Part shown: piece after piece, positions 35,105 through 45,003 of the stretch | Layout: every line of letters begins with the position of its first letter | How positions within the stretch are numbered: position 1 is the stretch's first letter | NCBI RefSeq assembly: GCF_002575655.3 | Contig: NC_053040.3 | Location: forward strand, 460,894,780 to 460,958,779 | Direction: 5' to 3' | Source: Aegilops tauschii subsp. strangulata | Lineage: Eukaryota; Streptophyta; Magnoliopsida; Poales; Poaceae | DNA length: 64,000 nt | The notes under the pieces: generated by a model | Told to the model about the DNA's origin: nothing | Database searches by the model: none | What the model saw: the letters and a program-made list of their open reading frames with translations, nothing else | Made by a program: the position numbers and the translations under genes

Positions 35105-35109
35105 AAGAC
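35105..35109. repeat. NA3 left target site duplication AAGAC
   Basis: Repeated exactly at 42689-42693, after the right LTR. Confidence 0.93.
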
Positions 35110-36799
35110 TGATGTCTACTACACAACCTTCTTCTTGTAGACGTTGTTGGGCCTCCAAGTGCAGAGGTTTGTAGGACAGTAGCAAATTTCTCTCAAGTGG
35201 ATGACCTAAGGTTTATCAATTCGTGGGAGGTGTAGGTTGAAGATGGTCTCTCTCAAACAACCCTGCAACCAAATAACAAAGAGTCTCTTGTGTCCCCAAC
35301 ACACCCAATACAATGGTAAATTGTATAGGTGCACTAGTTTGGCGAAGAGATGGCGATACAAGTGCAATATGGATGGTAGATATATGTTTTTGTAATCTGA
35401 AAATATATAAACAGCAAGGTAACTAATGATAAAAGTGAGCGTAAACGGTATTGCAATGCTAGGAAACAAGGCCTAGGGTTCATACTTTCACTAGTGCAAG
35501 TTCTCTCAACAATAATAACATAATTGGATCATATAACTATCCCTCAACATGCAACAAAGAGTCACTCCAAAGTCACTAATAGCGGAGAACAAACGAAGAG
35601 ATTATGGTAGGGTACGAAACCACCTCAAAGTTATTCTTTCGGATCGATCTATTCAAGAGTTCGTAGTAAAATAACACGAAGCTATTCTTTCCGCTCGATC
35701 TATCATAGAGTTCGTACTAGAATAACACCTTAAGACACAAATCAACCAAAACCCTAATGTCACCTAGATACTCCAATGTCAACTCAAGTATCTGTGGGTA
35801 TGATTATATGATATGCATCACACAATCTCAGATTCATCTATTCAAACCAACACAAAGTACTTCAAAGAGTGCCCCAAAGTTTCTATCGGAGAGTCAAGAC
35901 GAAAACGTGTGCCAACCCCTATGCATAAGTTCACAAGGTCACTGAACCCACAAGTTGATCACATAAACATACATCAAGTAGATCACGTGAATATCCCATT
36001 GTCACCACAGATAAGCACATGCAAGACATACATCAAGTGTTCTCAAATCCTTAAAGGCTCAATCCGATAAGATAACTTCAAAGGGAAAACTCGGTCCATT
36101 ACAGGAGAGTGCAGGGGGAGAAACATCATAAGATCCAACTATAATAGCAAAGCTCGCGATACATCAAGATCGTGCCGAATCAAGAACATGAGAGAGAGAG
36201 AGATCAAACACATAGCTACTTGTACATACCCTCAGCCCCGAGGGTGAACTACTCCCTCCTCGTCATGGAGAGCGCCGGGATGATGAAGATGGCCACCGGT
36301 GAGGGATCCCCCCTCCGGCAGGGTGCCGGAAAAGGGTCCCGATTGGTTTTTGGTGGCTACAGAGGCTTGCGGCGGCGGAACTCCCGATCTAGGTTATGTT
36401 CTGGAGGTTTCTGTATATATAAGAGATTTTGGCATCGAGAACAAGTCAGGGGGGTCTCCGGGCTGTCCACGAGGCAGGGAGGCGCGCCCAGGGGGTGGGC
36501 ACGCTTCCCACCCTCGTGGGCAGCCCGGGACTCTTCTGGCGCAACTCTTTTACTCCATGGCCTTCTTCTGGTCCAAAAATAAGCTCCGTCAAGTTTCAGG
36601 TCAATTGGACCCCGTTTGGTTTTCCTTTTCTGCGATACTCAAAAACAAGGAAAAAACAGAAACTCGCACTGGGCTCTAGGTTTATAGATTAGTCCCAAAA
36701 ATCATATAAAATAGCATATAAATGCATATAAAACATCCTAGAAGGATAATATAATAGCATGAATACTTCATAAATTATAGATACGTTGGAGACGTATCA
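35110..36799 (-). repeat. NA3 3' LTR
   Basis: Plus-strand ends TGATGTCTACTACAC...GACGTATCA. TATA box is at 36414-36421 (minus-strand sense). Short frames across 36172-36692 are LTR sequence, not genes. Confidence 0.93.
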
Positions 36800-36800
36800 G

Positions 36801-36813
36801 CATCCCCAAGCTT
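36801..36813 (-). other. NA3 polypurine tract
   Basis: Minus strand AAGCTTGGGGATG, one base before the 3' LTR. Confidence 0.85.
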
Positions 36814-38361
36814 AATTCCTACTCGTCCTCGAGTAGGTAAATGATAAAAGAAATAATTTATGAAGTGTGAATGCTAGCAAGTGCATAAGTTTGATCAATG
36901 ATAGTTCCAATCACTTTTTCTAGCATCATTATATATCATAACAGTAGCTCATATCATAAAGCTTCTCATAATCAAGTAACAAACTATTCACATGTTAAAG
37001 TATAGATCATAAACTTTCTTGAAAACTAACAAACCGTTCTCAGTCATCAAACAATTGCAATTCATCTTATTTTCAGGAAGGGTCTATGTAAGGGCTTTGG
37101 TTTAGCAAATCCCACATACTCAACTATCATATAGTCTTCCATGATTGCTACCACTCAAAGCATACTTTTAGAACAAATAGCATCCATCGAACACAGAGAA
37201 AGATAGGGGCTTAATGTTTCGTCTCCCAACTTATTTATCATATAGATAATTGTCAACAATAATAATTCATGATCAAATATATTTGAATGGCTATATATGC
37301 TTAGATCTTTCTCCACCACATGATGCTTGCCAACTAAAAAGTAGGTTGGAATGAGAAGGAATACTACTGACTCTTGCATAAAAGTAAAAGATAGGCCCTT
37401 CGCAGAGGGAAGCAGGGATTTGCAGAGATGCCAGAGCTCGAAGCTAAAATAGAGATGAAAATAATTTTGAGAGGTACGCTTTCATTGTCAACATAACGAC
37501 CAAGAGTTCCCAATATCTTCCATACTAGATACATTATAGGCAGTTCCCAAACAGAAAGGTAAAGATTTTACTCCCCCTCCACCAACAATCACCCTCCACG
37601 GCTTGTCTGAAACAACGGGTGCCGTCCAACTATCAACAATCCTGGGGAAGTTTTGTTTAAATTATTTGCGATTTTGTTTTTGATCTTTTGATCATAGGAC
37701 TGGGCATCCCAATTACCAGCCATTTTCTCGTGAATGATGAGCGGAGTCCACTCATCGTGAGAATAGCCCACCTAGCATGGAAGATACTGACAGCCCCTAG
37801 TCGCTACATGAGCGATTCGGGCATACAAAACAGATTATTATTTGAAGGTTTAGAGTTTGGCACATGCAAATTTACTTGGAACGGCAGGTAAATACCGCAT
37901 ATAGGTAGATATGGTGGACACTCATGGAAGAAACTTGGTTCAAGGAATTTGGATGCACAAGCAGTATTCGCGCTTAGTATAGATATTTTGGCTAGCAAAG
38001 GATTCTAAATAGCAAGCACCACATGTTAGAGGATCCATAACAATATAGCTTCTATACAAATATACCCAAGCATAACTCATTATGTTATCTTCCTTGTCCA
38101 ACTTCAACTAATTTGCTCAGGTTTGAAAATAATTAATGGGGCTCACAATCATAGAAGATGTCCAAGATAGTATATTTATATGTGAAATCTCTCTTCCTTC
38201 AATATTCTCTCATGAATTGTTCAAGTGATCAATACAATGTTTGCTAACCTTCAATAAATTTACCACCTCCACTTCTTATATGTGAAGTCATTACTCCCCA
38301 TGGGATAAGCATATGAAACATATATAATTTCAGATTTATGATATTCAAATCATTCAACCAT

Positions 38362-38441
38362 TTACTCATAGGATATAAGTGAAGCACACGAGTAATGACA
38401 AACTACTCCAAAAAGATATAAGTGAAGATCAATGAGTAGTT
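38362..38441 (-). other. NA3 loop hairpins (two units)
   Basis: TTACTC 38362-38367/GAGTAA 38390-38395 and AACTACTC 38401-38408/GAGTAGTT 38434-38441 (8 perfect pairs). They correspond to NA1 units 6 and 5. Confidence 0.7.
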
Positions 38442-38620
38442 AAATAATTATGTAGCTATGTGGAGACTCTCTCTCATTTAAGAATTTAAGATCTTGGGAT
38501 ATTAATCAAACATCAAGCAAAACAAAATAAAACGACACTTCAAGGATAGCACTCATCATGTGAAGAAGCAAAAACCTAGGCTCAACCGATACTAACCGAT
38601 AATTGTTGAAGAAGAAAGGT

Positions 38621-38700
38621 GGGATGCCTACCGGGGCATCCCCAAGCTTAGATGCTTGAGACTTCTTGAAATTATATTGGGGTGCCTTGGGCATCCCCAA
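38621..38700 (-). other. NA3 hairpin pair, copy 1
   Basis: GGGATGCC 38621-38628 with GGCATCCC 38635-38642. TTGGGG 38677-38682 plus TGCC 38683-38686 pair with GGCA 38690-38693 plus CCCCAA 38695-38700. Confidence 0.72.
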
Positions 38701-39352
38701 GCTTGAGCTTTTGTGTCTCCTTAATTCCTCTAATATCACGGTTTCCTAAATCTCGAAAGCTTCATCCACACCAAACTCAACAAGAACTCGTGAGATAAGT
38801 TAGTATAAACCAATGCAAAAACCTTATCATTTTCTACTGTAACAAATCACTAAAATTATTATTCAACATTGCATACTAAATGCCTCTGCATATCTAATAC
38901 TCCTATCCTCAAATAGAATCATTAAATAAGCAAACATATGCAAACAATGCAAACATAACAGCAATCTGCCAAAATAGTACAGTCTGTAAAGAATGCAAGA
39001 TTCATCATACTTCCCTAACTCCAAACATTATGAAATTCTACCACACTATAGAAAATTTATCAGAGCTTATTATGCAAAAAGTTTCAACATTTTATCATAT
39101 TCTGGATTTTCTAGGGAATATAGGCAACAGCGATAAACTTTCTGTTTTGAAACAGCAACATGTATACTTGCAAAATAAGCATGGTAAAGGCTATCCTTGA
39201 CATTTTTATTGAAAATAGAGATGCAAAACATTATTCTAAATAACAGCAAGAAAATACTAACAAAATAAAACGATGCTCCAAGCAAAACACATATCATGTG
39301 GTGAATAAAAATATAGCTCCAAGTAAAGTTACCGATGAACGAAGACGAAAGA

Positions 39353-39435
39353 GGGGATGCCATCCGGGGCATCCCCAAGCTTAGGCTCTTGGTTGTCCTT
39401 GAATATTACCTTGGGGTACCTTGGGCATCCCCAAG
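39353..39435 (-). other. NA3 hairpin pair, copy 2
   Basis: GGGGATGCC 39353-39361 with GGCATCCCC 39368-39376 (9 perfect pairs). CTTGGGG 39410-39416 with CCCCAAG 39429-39435. Confidence 0.72.
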
Positions 39436-40100
39436 CTTAGGCTCTTGCCACTCCTTATTCCATAGTACATCGAATCTTTATCCAAAACTTGAAAACTTCA
39501 CAACACAAAACTCAACAGAAAACTCGTAAGCTCCGTTAGTATAAGAAAATAAATCACCACTTAGGTACTGTTGTGAACTCATTCTAAATTCATATTGGTG
39601 TAATATCTAATGTATTCCAACTTATATATGGTTCATACCCTCCGATACTTCTCATAGATTCATCAAAATAAGCAAACAACACATAGAAAACAGAATCTCT
39701 CAAAAACAGAACAGTCTGTAGTAATCTGTATCAAACGTATACTTCTGGAACTCCAAAAATTCTTAAATAAATTGGTGGACCTGAGGAATTTGTCTATTAA
39801 TCTTCTGCAAAAAGAATCAACTTAAAAGCACTCTTCTGTAAAAAAATGACAGCTAATCTCGTGAGCGCAAAGTTTCTGTTTTTTACAGCAAGATCACATT
39901 AACTTTCACCCAAGTCTTCACAAAGGTTCTACTTGGCACAAACACTAATTAAAACATAAAACCACATCTAACCAGAGGATAAATAGATTATTTATTAATA
40001 AACAGGAGCAAATGGCAAAGAACTAAAATAAAATTGGGTTGCCTCCCAACAAGCGCTAACGTTTAACGCCCCTAGCTAGGCATGATGATTTCAATGATGC

Positions 40101-40943
40101 TCACATAAAAGATAAGAATTGAAACATAAAGAGAGCATCATGAAGAATATGACTAGCACATTTAAGTCTAACCCACTTCCTATGCATAGGGATTTTGTTA
40201 GCAAACAACTTATGGGAACAATAATCAACTAGCATAGGAAGCCAAAACAAGCATAACTTTAAAACTTTAAGAACATAGAGAGGAAACTTGAAATTATTGC
40301 AATTCCTACAAGCATATGTTCCTCCCTCATAATAATTTTCAGTAACATCATGAATGAATTCAACAATATAACCATCACATAAAGCATTCTTCTCATGATC
40401 TACAAGCATGGAGATTTTACTACTCTCCACATAAGCAAATTTATTCTCACCAATAGTAGTGGGAGCAAACTCAACAAAATAACTATCATGTGAAGCATAA
40501 TCCAATTGAAAATTAAAATCATGATGACAAGTTTCATGGTTATCTTTATTCTTTATAGCATATGTGTCATCACAATAATCATCATAAATAGGAGGCATGC
40601 TTTCATCATAATAAATTTGCTCATCAAAACTTGGGGGACAAAAAATATCATCTTCATCAAACATAGCATCCCCAAGCTTGTGGCTTTGCATATCATTAGC
40701 ATCATGGGTATTCAAAGAATTCATACTAACAACATTGCAATCATGCTTATCATTCAAATATTTAGTGCCAAACATTTTAATGCATTCTTCCTCTAGCAAT
40801 TGAGCACAATTATCGGAATCCTTATTTTCACGGAAGACATTAAAAAGATGAAGCATATGAGGCAACCTCAATTCCATTTTTTGGTAGTTTTTTTTATAAA
40901 CTAAACTAGTGATAAAACAAGAAACTAAAAGATTCGATTGCAA
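40101..40943 (-). CDS. Unknown 280-residue protein encoded by NA3 (same family as the NA2 ORF)
   Basis: Open frame on the minus strand starting about 30 bp inside the primer-site side of the element, shorter than the 450-residue NA2 version. The C-terminal 110 residues are near-identical in pattern to the NA1 fragment: SKISMLVDHEK, CDGYIVEFIHD, YYEGG, a CRNCNN pair of cysteines, hydrophobic LPMLVDYCS, HRKWVRLKCASH and final FQFLSFM. The acidic Asp/His/Asn-rich middle resembles NA2. The polypurine 13-mer is again inside the frame (40667-40679). No known domain recognised; N-terminal truncation relative to NA2 is likely. Confidence 0.65.
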   Translation of the reverse strand: MQSNLLVSCFITSLVYKKNYQKMELRLPHMLHLFNVFRENKDSDNCAQLLEEECIKMFGTKYLNDKHDCNVVSMNSLNTHDANDMQSHKLGDAMFDEDDIFCPPSFDEQIYYDESMPPIYDDYCDDTYAIKNKDNHETCHHDFNFQLDYASHDSYFVEFAPTTIGENKFAYVESSKISMLVDHEKNALCDGYIVEFIHDVTENYYEGGTYACRNCNNFKFPLYVLKVLKLCLFWLPMLVDYCSHKLFANKIPMHRKWVRLKCASHILHDALFMFQFLSFM

Positions 40944-40973
40944 GATCTAAATATATACCTTCAAGCACTCACC

Positions 40974-40991
40974 TCCCTGGCAACGGCGCCA
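40974..40991 (-). other. NA3 primer binding site (tRNA-Asp type)
   Basis: Minus strand TGGCGCCGTTGCCAGGGA, one mismatch from the tRNA-Asp complement, next to the right LTR. Confidence 0.88.
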
Positions 40992-41001
40992 GAAAAGAGC
41001 T

Positions 41002-42688
41002 TGATGTCTACTACACAACCTTCTTCTTGTAGACGTTGTTGGGCCTCCAAGTGCAGAGGTTTGTAGGACAGTAGCAAATTTCCCTCAAGTGGATGACCTA
41101 AGGTTTATCAATCCGTGGGAGGTGTAGGTTGAAGATGGTCTCTCTCAAACAACCCTGCAACCAAATAACAAAGAGTCTCTTGTGTCCCCAACACACCCAA
41201 TACAATGGTAAATTGTATAGGTGCACTAGTTCAGAGAAGAGATGGCGATACAAGTGCAATATGGTTGGTAGATATAGGTTTTTGTAATCTGAAAATATAT
41301 AAACAGCAAGGTAACTAATGATAAAAGTGAGCGTAAACGGTATTGCAATGCTAGGAAACAAGGCCTAGGGTTCATACTTTCACTAGTGCAAGTTCTCTCA
41401 ACAATAATAACATAATTGGATCATATAACTATCCCTCAACATGCAACAAAGAGTCACTCCAAAGTCACTAATAGCAGAGAACAAACGAAGAGATTATGGT
41501 AGGGTACGAAACCACCTCAAAGTTATTCTTTCGGATCGATCTATTCAAGAGTTCGTAGTAAAATAACACGAAGCTATTCTTTCCGCTCGATCTATCATAG
41601 AGTTCGTACTAGAATAACACCTTAAGACACAAATCAACCAAAACCCTAATGTCACCTAGATACTCCAATGTCACCTCAAGTATCTGTGGGTATGATTATA
41701 CGATATGCATCACACAATCTCATATTCATCTATTCAAACCAACACAAAGTACTTCAAAGAGTGCCCCAAAGTTTCTACCGGAGAGTAAAGACGAAAATGT
41801 GTGCCAACCCCTATGCATAAGTTCACAAGGTCACTGAACCCGCAAGTTGATCACCAAAACATACATCAAGTAGATCACGTGAATATCCCATTGTCACCAC
41901 AGATAAGCACATGCAAGACATACATCAAGTGTTCTCAAATCCTTAAAGACTCAATCCGATAAGATAACTTCAAAGGGAAAACTCAATCCATTACAAGAGA
42001 GTAGAGGGGGAGAAACATCATAAGATCCAACTATAATAGCAAAGCTCGCGATACATCAAGATCGTGCCGAATCAAGAACACGAGAGAGAGATCAAACACA
42101 TAGATACTGGTACATACCCTCAGCCCCGAGGGTGAACAACTCCCTCCTCATCATGGAGAGCGCCGGGATGATGAAGATGGCCACCGGTGAGGGATCCCCC
42201 CTCCGGCAGGGTGCCAGAAAAGGGTCCCGATTGGTATTTGGTGGCTACAGAGGCTTGCGGCGGCGGAACTCCCGATCTAGGTCATGTTCTGGAGGTTTCT
42301 GTATATATAAGAGGTTTTGGCGTCGAGAACAAGTCAGGGGGGTCTCCGGGCTGTCCACGAGGCAGGGGGCGCGCCCAGGGGGGGTGGGCGCGCCTCCCAC
42401 CCTCGTGGGCAGCCAGGGACTCTTCTGGCCCAACTCTTTTACTCCATGGCCTTCTTCTGGTCCAAAAATAAGCTCCGTCAAGTTTTAGGTCAATTGGACT
42501 CCGTTTGGTTTTCCTTTTCTGCGATACTCAAAAACAAGGAAAAAATAGAAACTGGCACTAGGCTCTAGGTTAATAGGTTAGTCCCAAAAATCATATAAAA
42601 TAGCATATAAATGCATATAAAACATCCTAGAAGGATAATATAATAGCATGAATACTTCATAAATTATAGATACGTTGGAGACGTATCA
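41002..42688 (-). repeat. NA3 5' LTR
   Basis: Same ends as the left LTR. TATA box TATATATA is at 42302-42309 in minus-strand sense. Followed by target duplication AAGAC. Confidence 0.93.
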
Positions 42689-42693
42689 AAGAC

Positions 42694-43478
42694 GCTCCAA
42701 GCAAACCTCATGGCATGTGACGAATAAAAATATAGCTCCAAGTAAAATACCGATGGACGTTAGAATAAAAAGGGGATGCCTTCCGGGGCATCCCCAAGCT
42801 TAGTTGCTTGGGAGTCCTTGAATATTACCTTGGGGTGCCTTGGGCACCCCCAAGCTTAGGCACTTGCCACTTCTTATTCCTTCATCGATCGTGATCTCAC
42901 CCAAAACTTGAAAAACTTCAAACACACAAAACTTAAAAAAACCTTTGTGAGATCCGTTAGTATAATAAAGCAAATCATCTTTAAGTATTGTTGCAAAACT
43001 ATTCATATTTTGTTATTGCATTATACCTACTGTATTTTAAGTTTACCATGACCCCTTGATACAATCCATAGATTCATCAAAATAATCACACATGCAACGA
43101 AAACAGAATCTATCAAAAACAGAACAGTCTATAGCAATCTGAACATTAACCATACTTCTGTAACTCTAAAAATTCTAAAAAAAATTAGGACAACGTGGAA
43201 AATTTGTATATAAATTATGTGTAAGCAATTCAAAGAAAAATCACATTTCTATGGATTTACAAAATTCTAAAACTGGGCGCAAATGTTTCTATTTTTTAAC
43301 AGAATCAAGTCAACTATCATTCAAACTATCCTAAAGGCTTTGCTTGGCACAACCACTAACTAAAACTTAAAAAGCACAATTATAAAAGTAGCATAATTGT
43401 GTGTTTATTAAAAAACTGAAAAATAAACAAGAAAATTAAGATAACTATTGGGTTGCCTCCCAACAAGCGCTATTGTTT
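42694..43478 (-). other. NA4 noncoding tract, right part (no gene)
   Basis: Continuation of NA4 after NA3. It contains a hairpin pair at 42772-42854 and ends just past the conserved CCCAACAAGCGCT stretch that lies downstream of the ORF in related elements. Confidence 0.75.
42772..42854 (-). other. NA4 hairpin pair
   Basis: GGGGATGCC 42772-42780 with GGCATCCCC 42787-42795. CTTGGGG 42829-42835 plus TGCC 42836-42839 with GGCA 42843-42846 plus CCCCAAG 42848-42854. Confidence 0.75.
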
Positions 43479-43719
43479 TATACCGGGGATACATATTCGG
43501 GGAGACATATCGCGCAACAATAATTTATTGCATGCATTTCTTCCAATGAACACTCAGCAACAGAGTCCTACGTACCGGAGGTCCGAACTCTTGCAAAGCC
43601 CTCCTGATATGCTTCCGATCTATTGAAAAAAGGGCACGCGGATGTGTCTACGGTTAAATACGGGTCCTCGTTGGATGACATGCAAATGTTTGCGGCCGCG
43701 TCCAAACACTCGGTCCGAA
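43479..43719. other. Unclassified spacer with a degenerate repeat; no gene
   Basis: About 85 bp at 43480-43566 resemble 45097-45185 (shared GCATGCATTTCT and CCAATGAACACTCAGC). The rest, including a GTTTGCGG-rich stretch, looks like part of a small repeat split by the adjacent retroposon. Confidence 0.55.
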
Positions 43720-43733
43720 TGTTTGCGGACGTT

Positions 43734-44989
43734 GGCCCGCTCCCCCGCCCCTAGGGTTCCCCCGCCGCCGTTGTCGCCGGCTCCCCCGCGCGGAGCCGCC
43801 AGCCCCTTCCCCCTCCCCTTTCCCTTCTCCTCCCCCACCCCTCCACTCCCCCGTTCCCCCGGGCCGCCTCCCCGAGCGAGGCGGCCGGGGGCCCTTCCTC
43901 CGCGCTCCTCCAGCGTTCCCCCGCGGCCCTCCCTCCTCCCGCTGCCATCAGCGTGTGCCGCCGGTCCTCGGCCGCGTGGTGCTGGCGGCGGCGGGCATGT
44001 CCTTCCCCACGCGCGGCCCTCCCCTGCTCGGGCGGTGATGGCCGGCGGCGGTGCGCCTCGGTCGGTGGTGGTCCGGCGTCCTCGTGCGGAGGCCGGCGGC
44101 GCTCGCCGTGGTGGTGCTGCCTCTTGGTGGCGGGGCAGTCCGGTGGTGCTGGCTAGCCGGTGGCCCGTCCCCGGCCCAGATCTGGGCCCGTAGGGTCCCT
44201 TCTGGGTCCTTGCGGGTCGGCTCCGGTGCGACCGCAACGCTCTCTGTATGGGGAGGTAGGGGAGCGGTTTGGACTGGGACGGCGACGCCGACGGCGTGCC
44301 AGCTGCTGCGCGAAGGCGGGAGCTGTCCGGGCCTTCGAGGGCCCGGTCGGGCCTGTGGGGCCACGGGCCCGGTAGGCTCCTGCTATGGCGTCCGGTCGGC
44401 TACCATCGTGGACGGTGGAGGTGGGGCCCTCCCGTATGCTGACGGTGCTGCTGCCCTAGTCCCGGCTCCTCTTCTTCGTTGTGCAGACCATCTTCGCGGT
44501 GCCGTGGTGAGACAGCGTGGGAAGCTTCGTGTCCGTGTTGGCGCAGGGTGGTGGTCGGTTTGGTGGCGAGCTCCGAAGTGCCTGAGGTAGAGGCTGGGAT
44601 CGGGAGAAATCCCTGTTGGCTTGGCCGACACCGACGCGGTGGCGCCTGAGGGTGCCGCCGGACCTTCCTAGAGGGCGTCGGGGCTACCCTTCCTCTCTCC
44701 TCGCCGCGTACCGGGGGAAACCCCTGACAGCAGCGTCGTCATCGTCGCGTCCCTTCTTGGAGGTGTTGATTGGCACCGGCGCTTCGGAGTCTCGGAGCTT
44801 AGTGAGCGATCTCCGGTGGTCGCAGCGGTCACGAGCCTTCGTCGCCGCCGTTATCGGCATTTGTTTCTTTTCTTTTTTCTCTTTCTTTTTTTTGGGCGTG
44901 TTTGTGCTGCTTCCGCCCCAGCCCCTATCGTTGGTTGTATCGGATGGTTGCTTTGTAATACAAAGTGGGGGAAACCCTTTTTCTTAAAG
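43734..44989 (+). mobile_element. Short GC-rich retroposon (probable LINE-type derivative) with 14-bp target duplication
   Basis: The 1256-bp insert is flanked by TGTTTGCGGACGTT at 43720-43733 and 44990-45003. It starts with a GC-rich stretch containing CCTAGGGTTCC and CCGCCGCC, as grass LINE 5' regions do, and ends with GGGGGAAACCCTTTTTC and a short CTTAAAG tail. The variable-length long target duplication and absence of terminal repeats fit target-primed insertion. I see no RT or endonuclease motif. The long frames on both strands are products of GC content. Confidence 0.6.
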
Positions 44990-45003
44990 TGTTTGCGGAC
45001 GTT

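Larger units (their letters stand above)
36814..40064 (-). other. NA3 3' noncoding tract (no gene)
   Basis: AT-rich, with no supported gene. On the minus strand, hairpin pairs are at 39435-39353 and 38700-38621, and loop hairpins at 38441-38362. It contains four further exact copies of the polypurine 13-mer. Confidence 0.75.
35110..42688 (-). mobile_element. NA3: non-autonomous Athila-like LTR element, complete with target duplication
   Basis: LTRs are 35110-36799 and 41002-42688 (1690 and 1687 bp, very similar), flanked by AAGAC at 35105-35109 and 42689-42693. On the minus strand the order is 5' LTR (right), tRNA-Asp primer site, unknown ORF (40943-40101), noncoding tract with two hairpin pairs and loop hairpins, polypurine tract, 3' LTR. 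There is no gag or pol. It is inserted in NA4. Confidence 0.95.
33285..43478 (-). mobile_element. NA4: truncated non-autonomous Athila-like element hosting Cop1 and NA3
   Basis: Minus-strand element. The 3' LTR fragment (33285-33493) borders the polypurine tract, and the 3' noncoding tract runs to 35109, is interrupted by NA3, and resumes at 42694. It ends at about 43478, within sequence that lies just downstream of the ORF in NA1-NA3. The ORF, primer site and 5' LTR are absent, so the element was truncated, probably by deletion, next to the MATE gene region. Confidence 0.85.

Noticed and set aside
36172..36692. Frames of 87-136 codons across the left NA3 LTR
   Set aside because: The same LTR sequence at 42132-42568 has differing frames; this is promoter/leader LTR sequence, not a gene.
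43642..44631. Several 120-205-codon frames on both strands
   Set aside because: GC-rich retroposon sequence without stop codons by chance; overlapping frames in all phases and no domain pattern.
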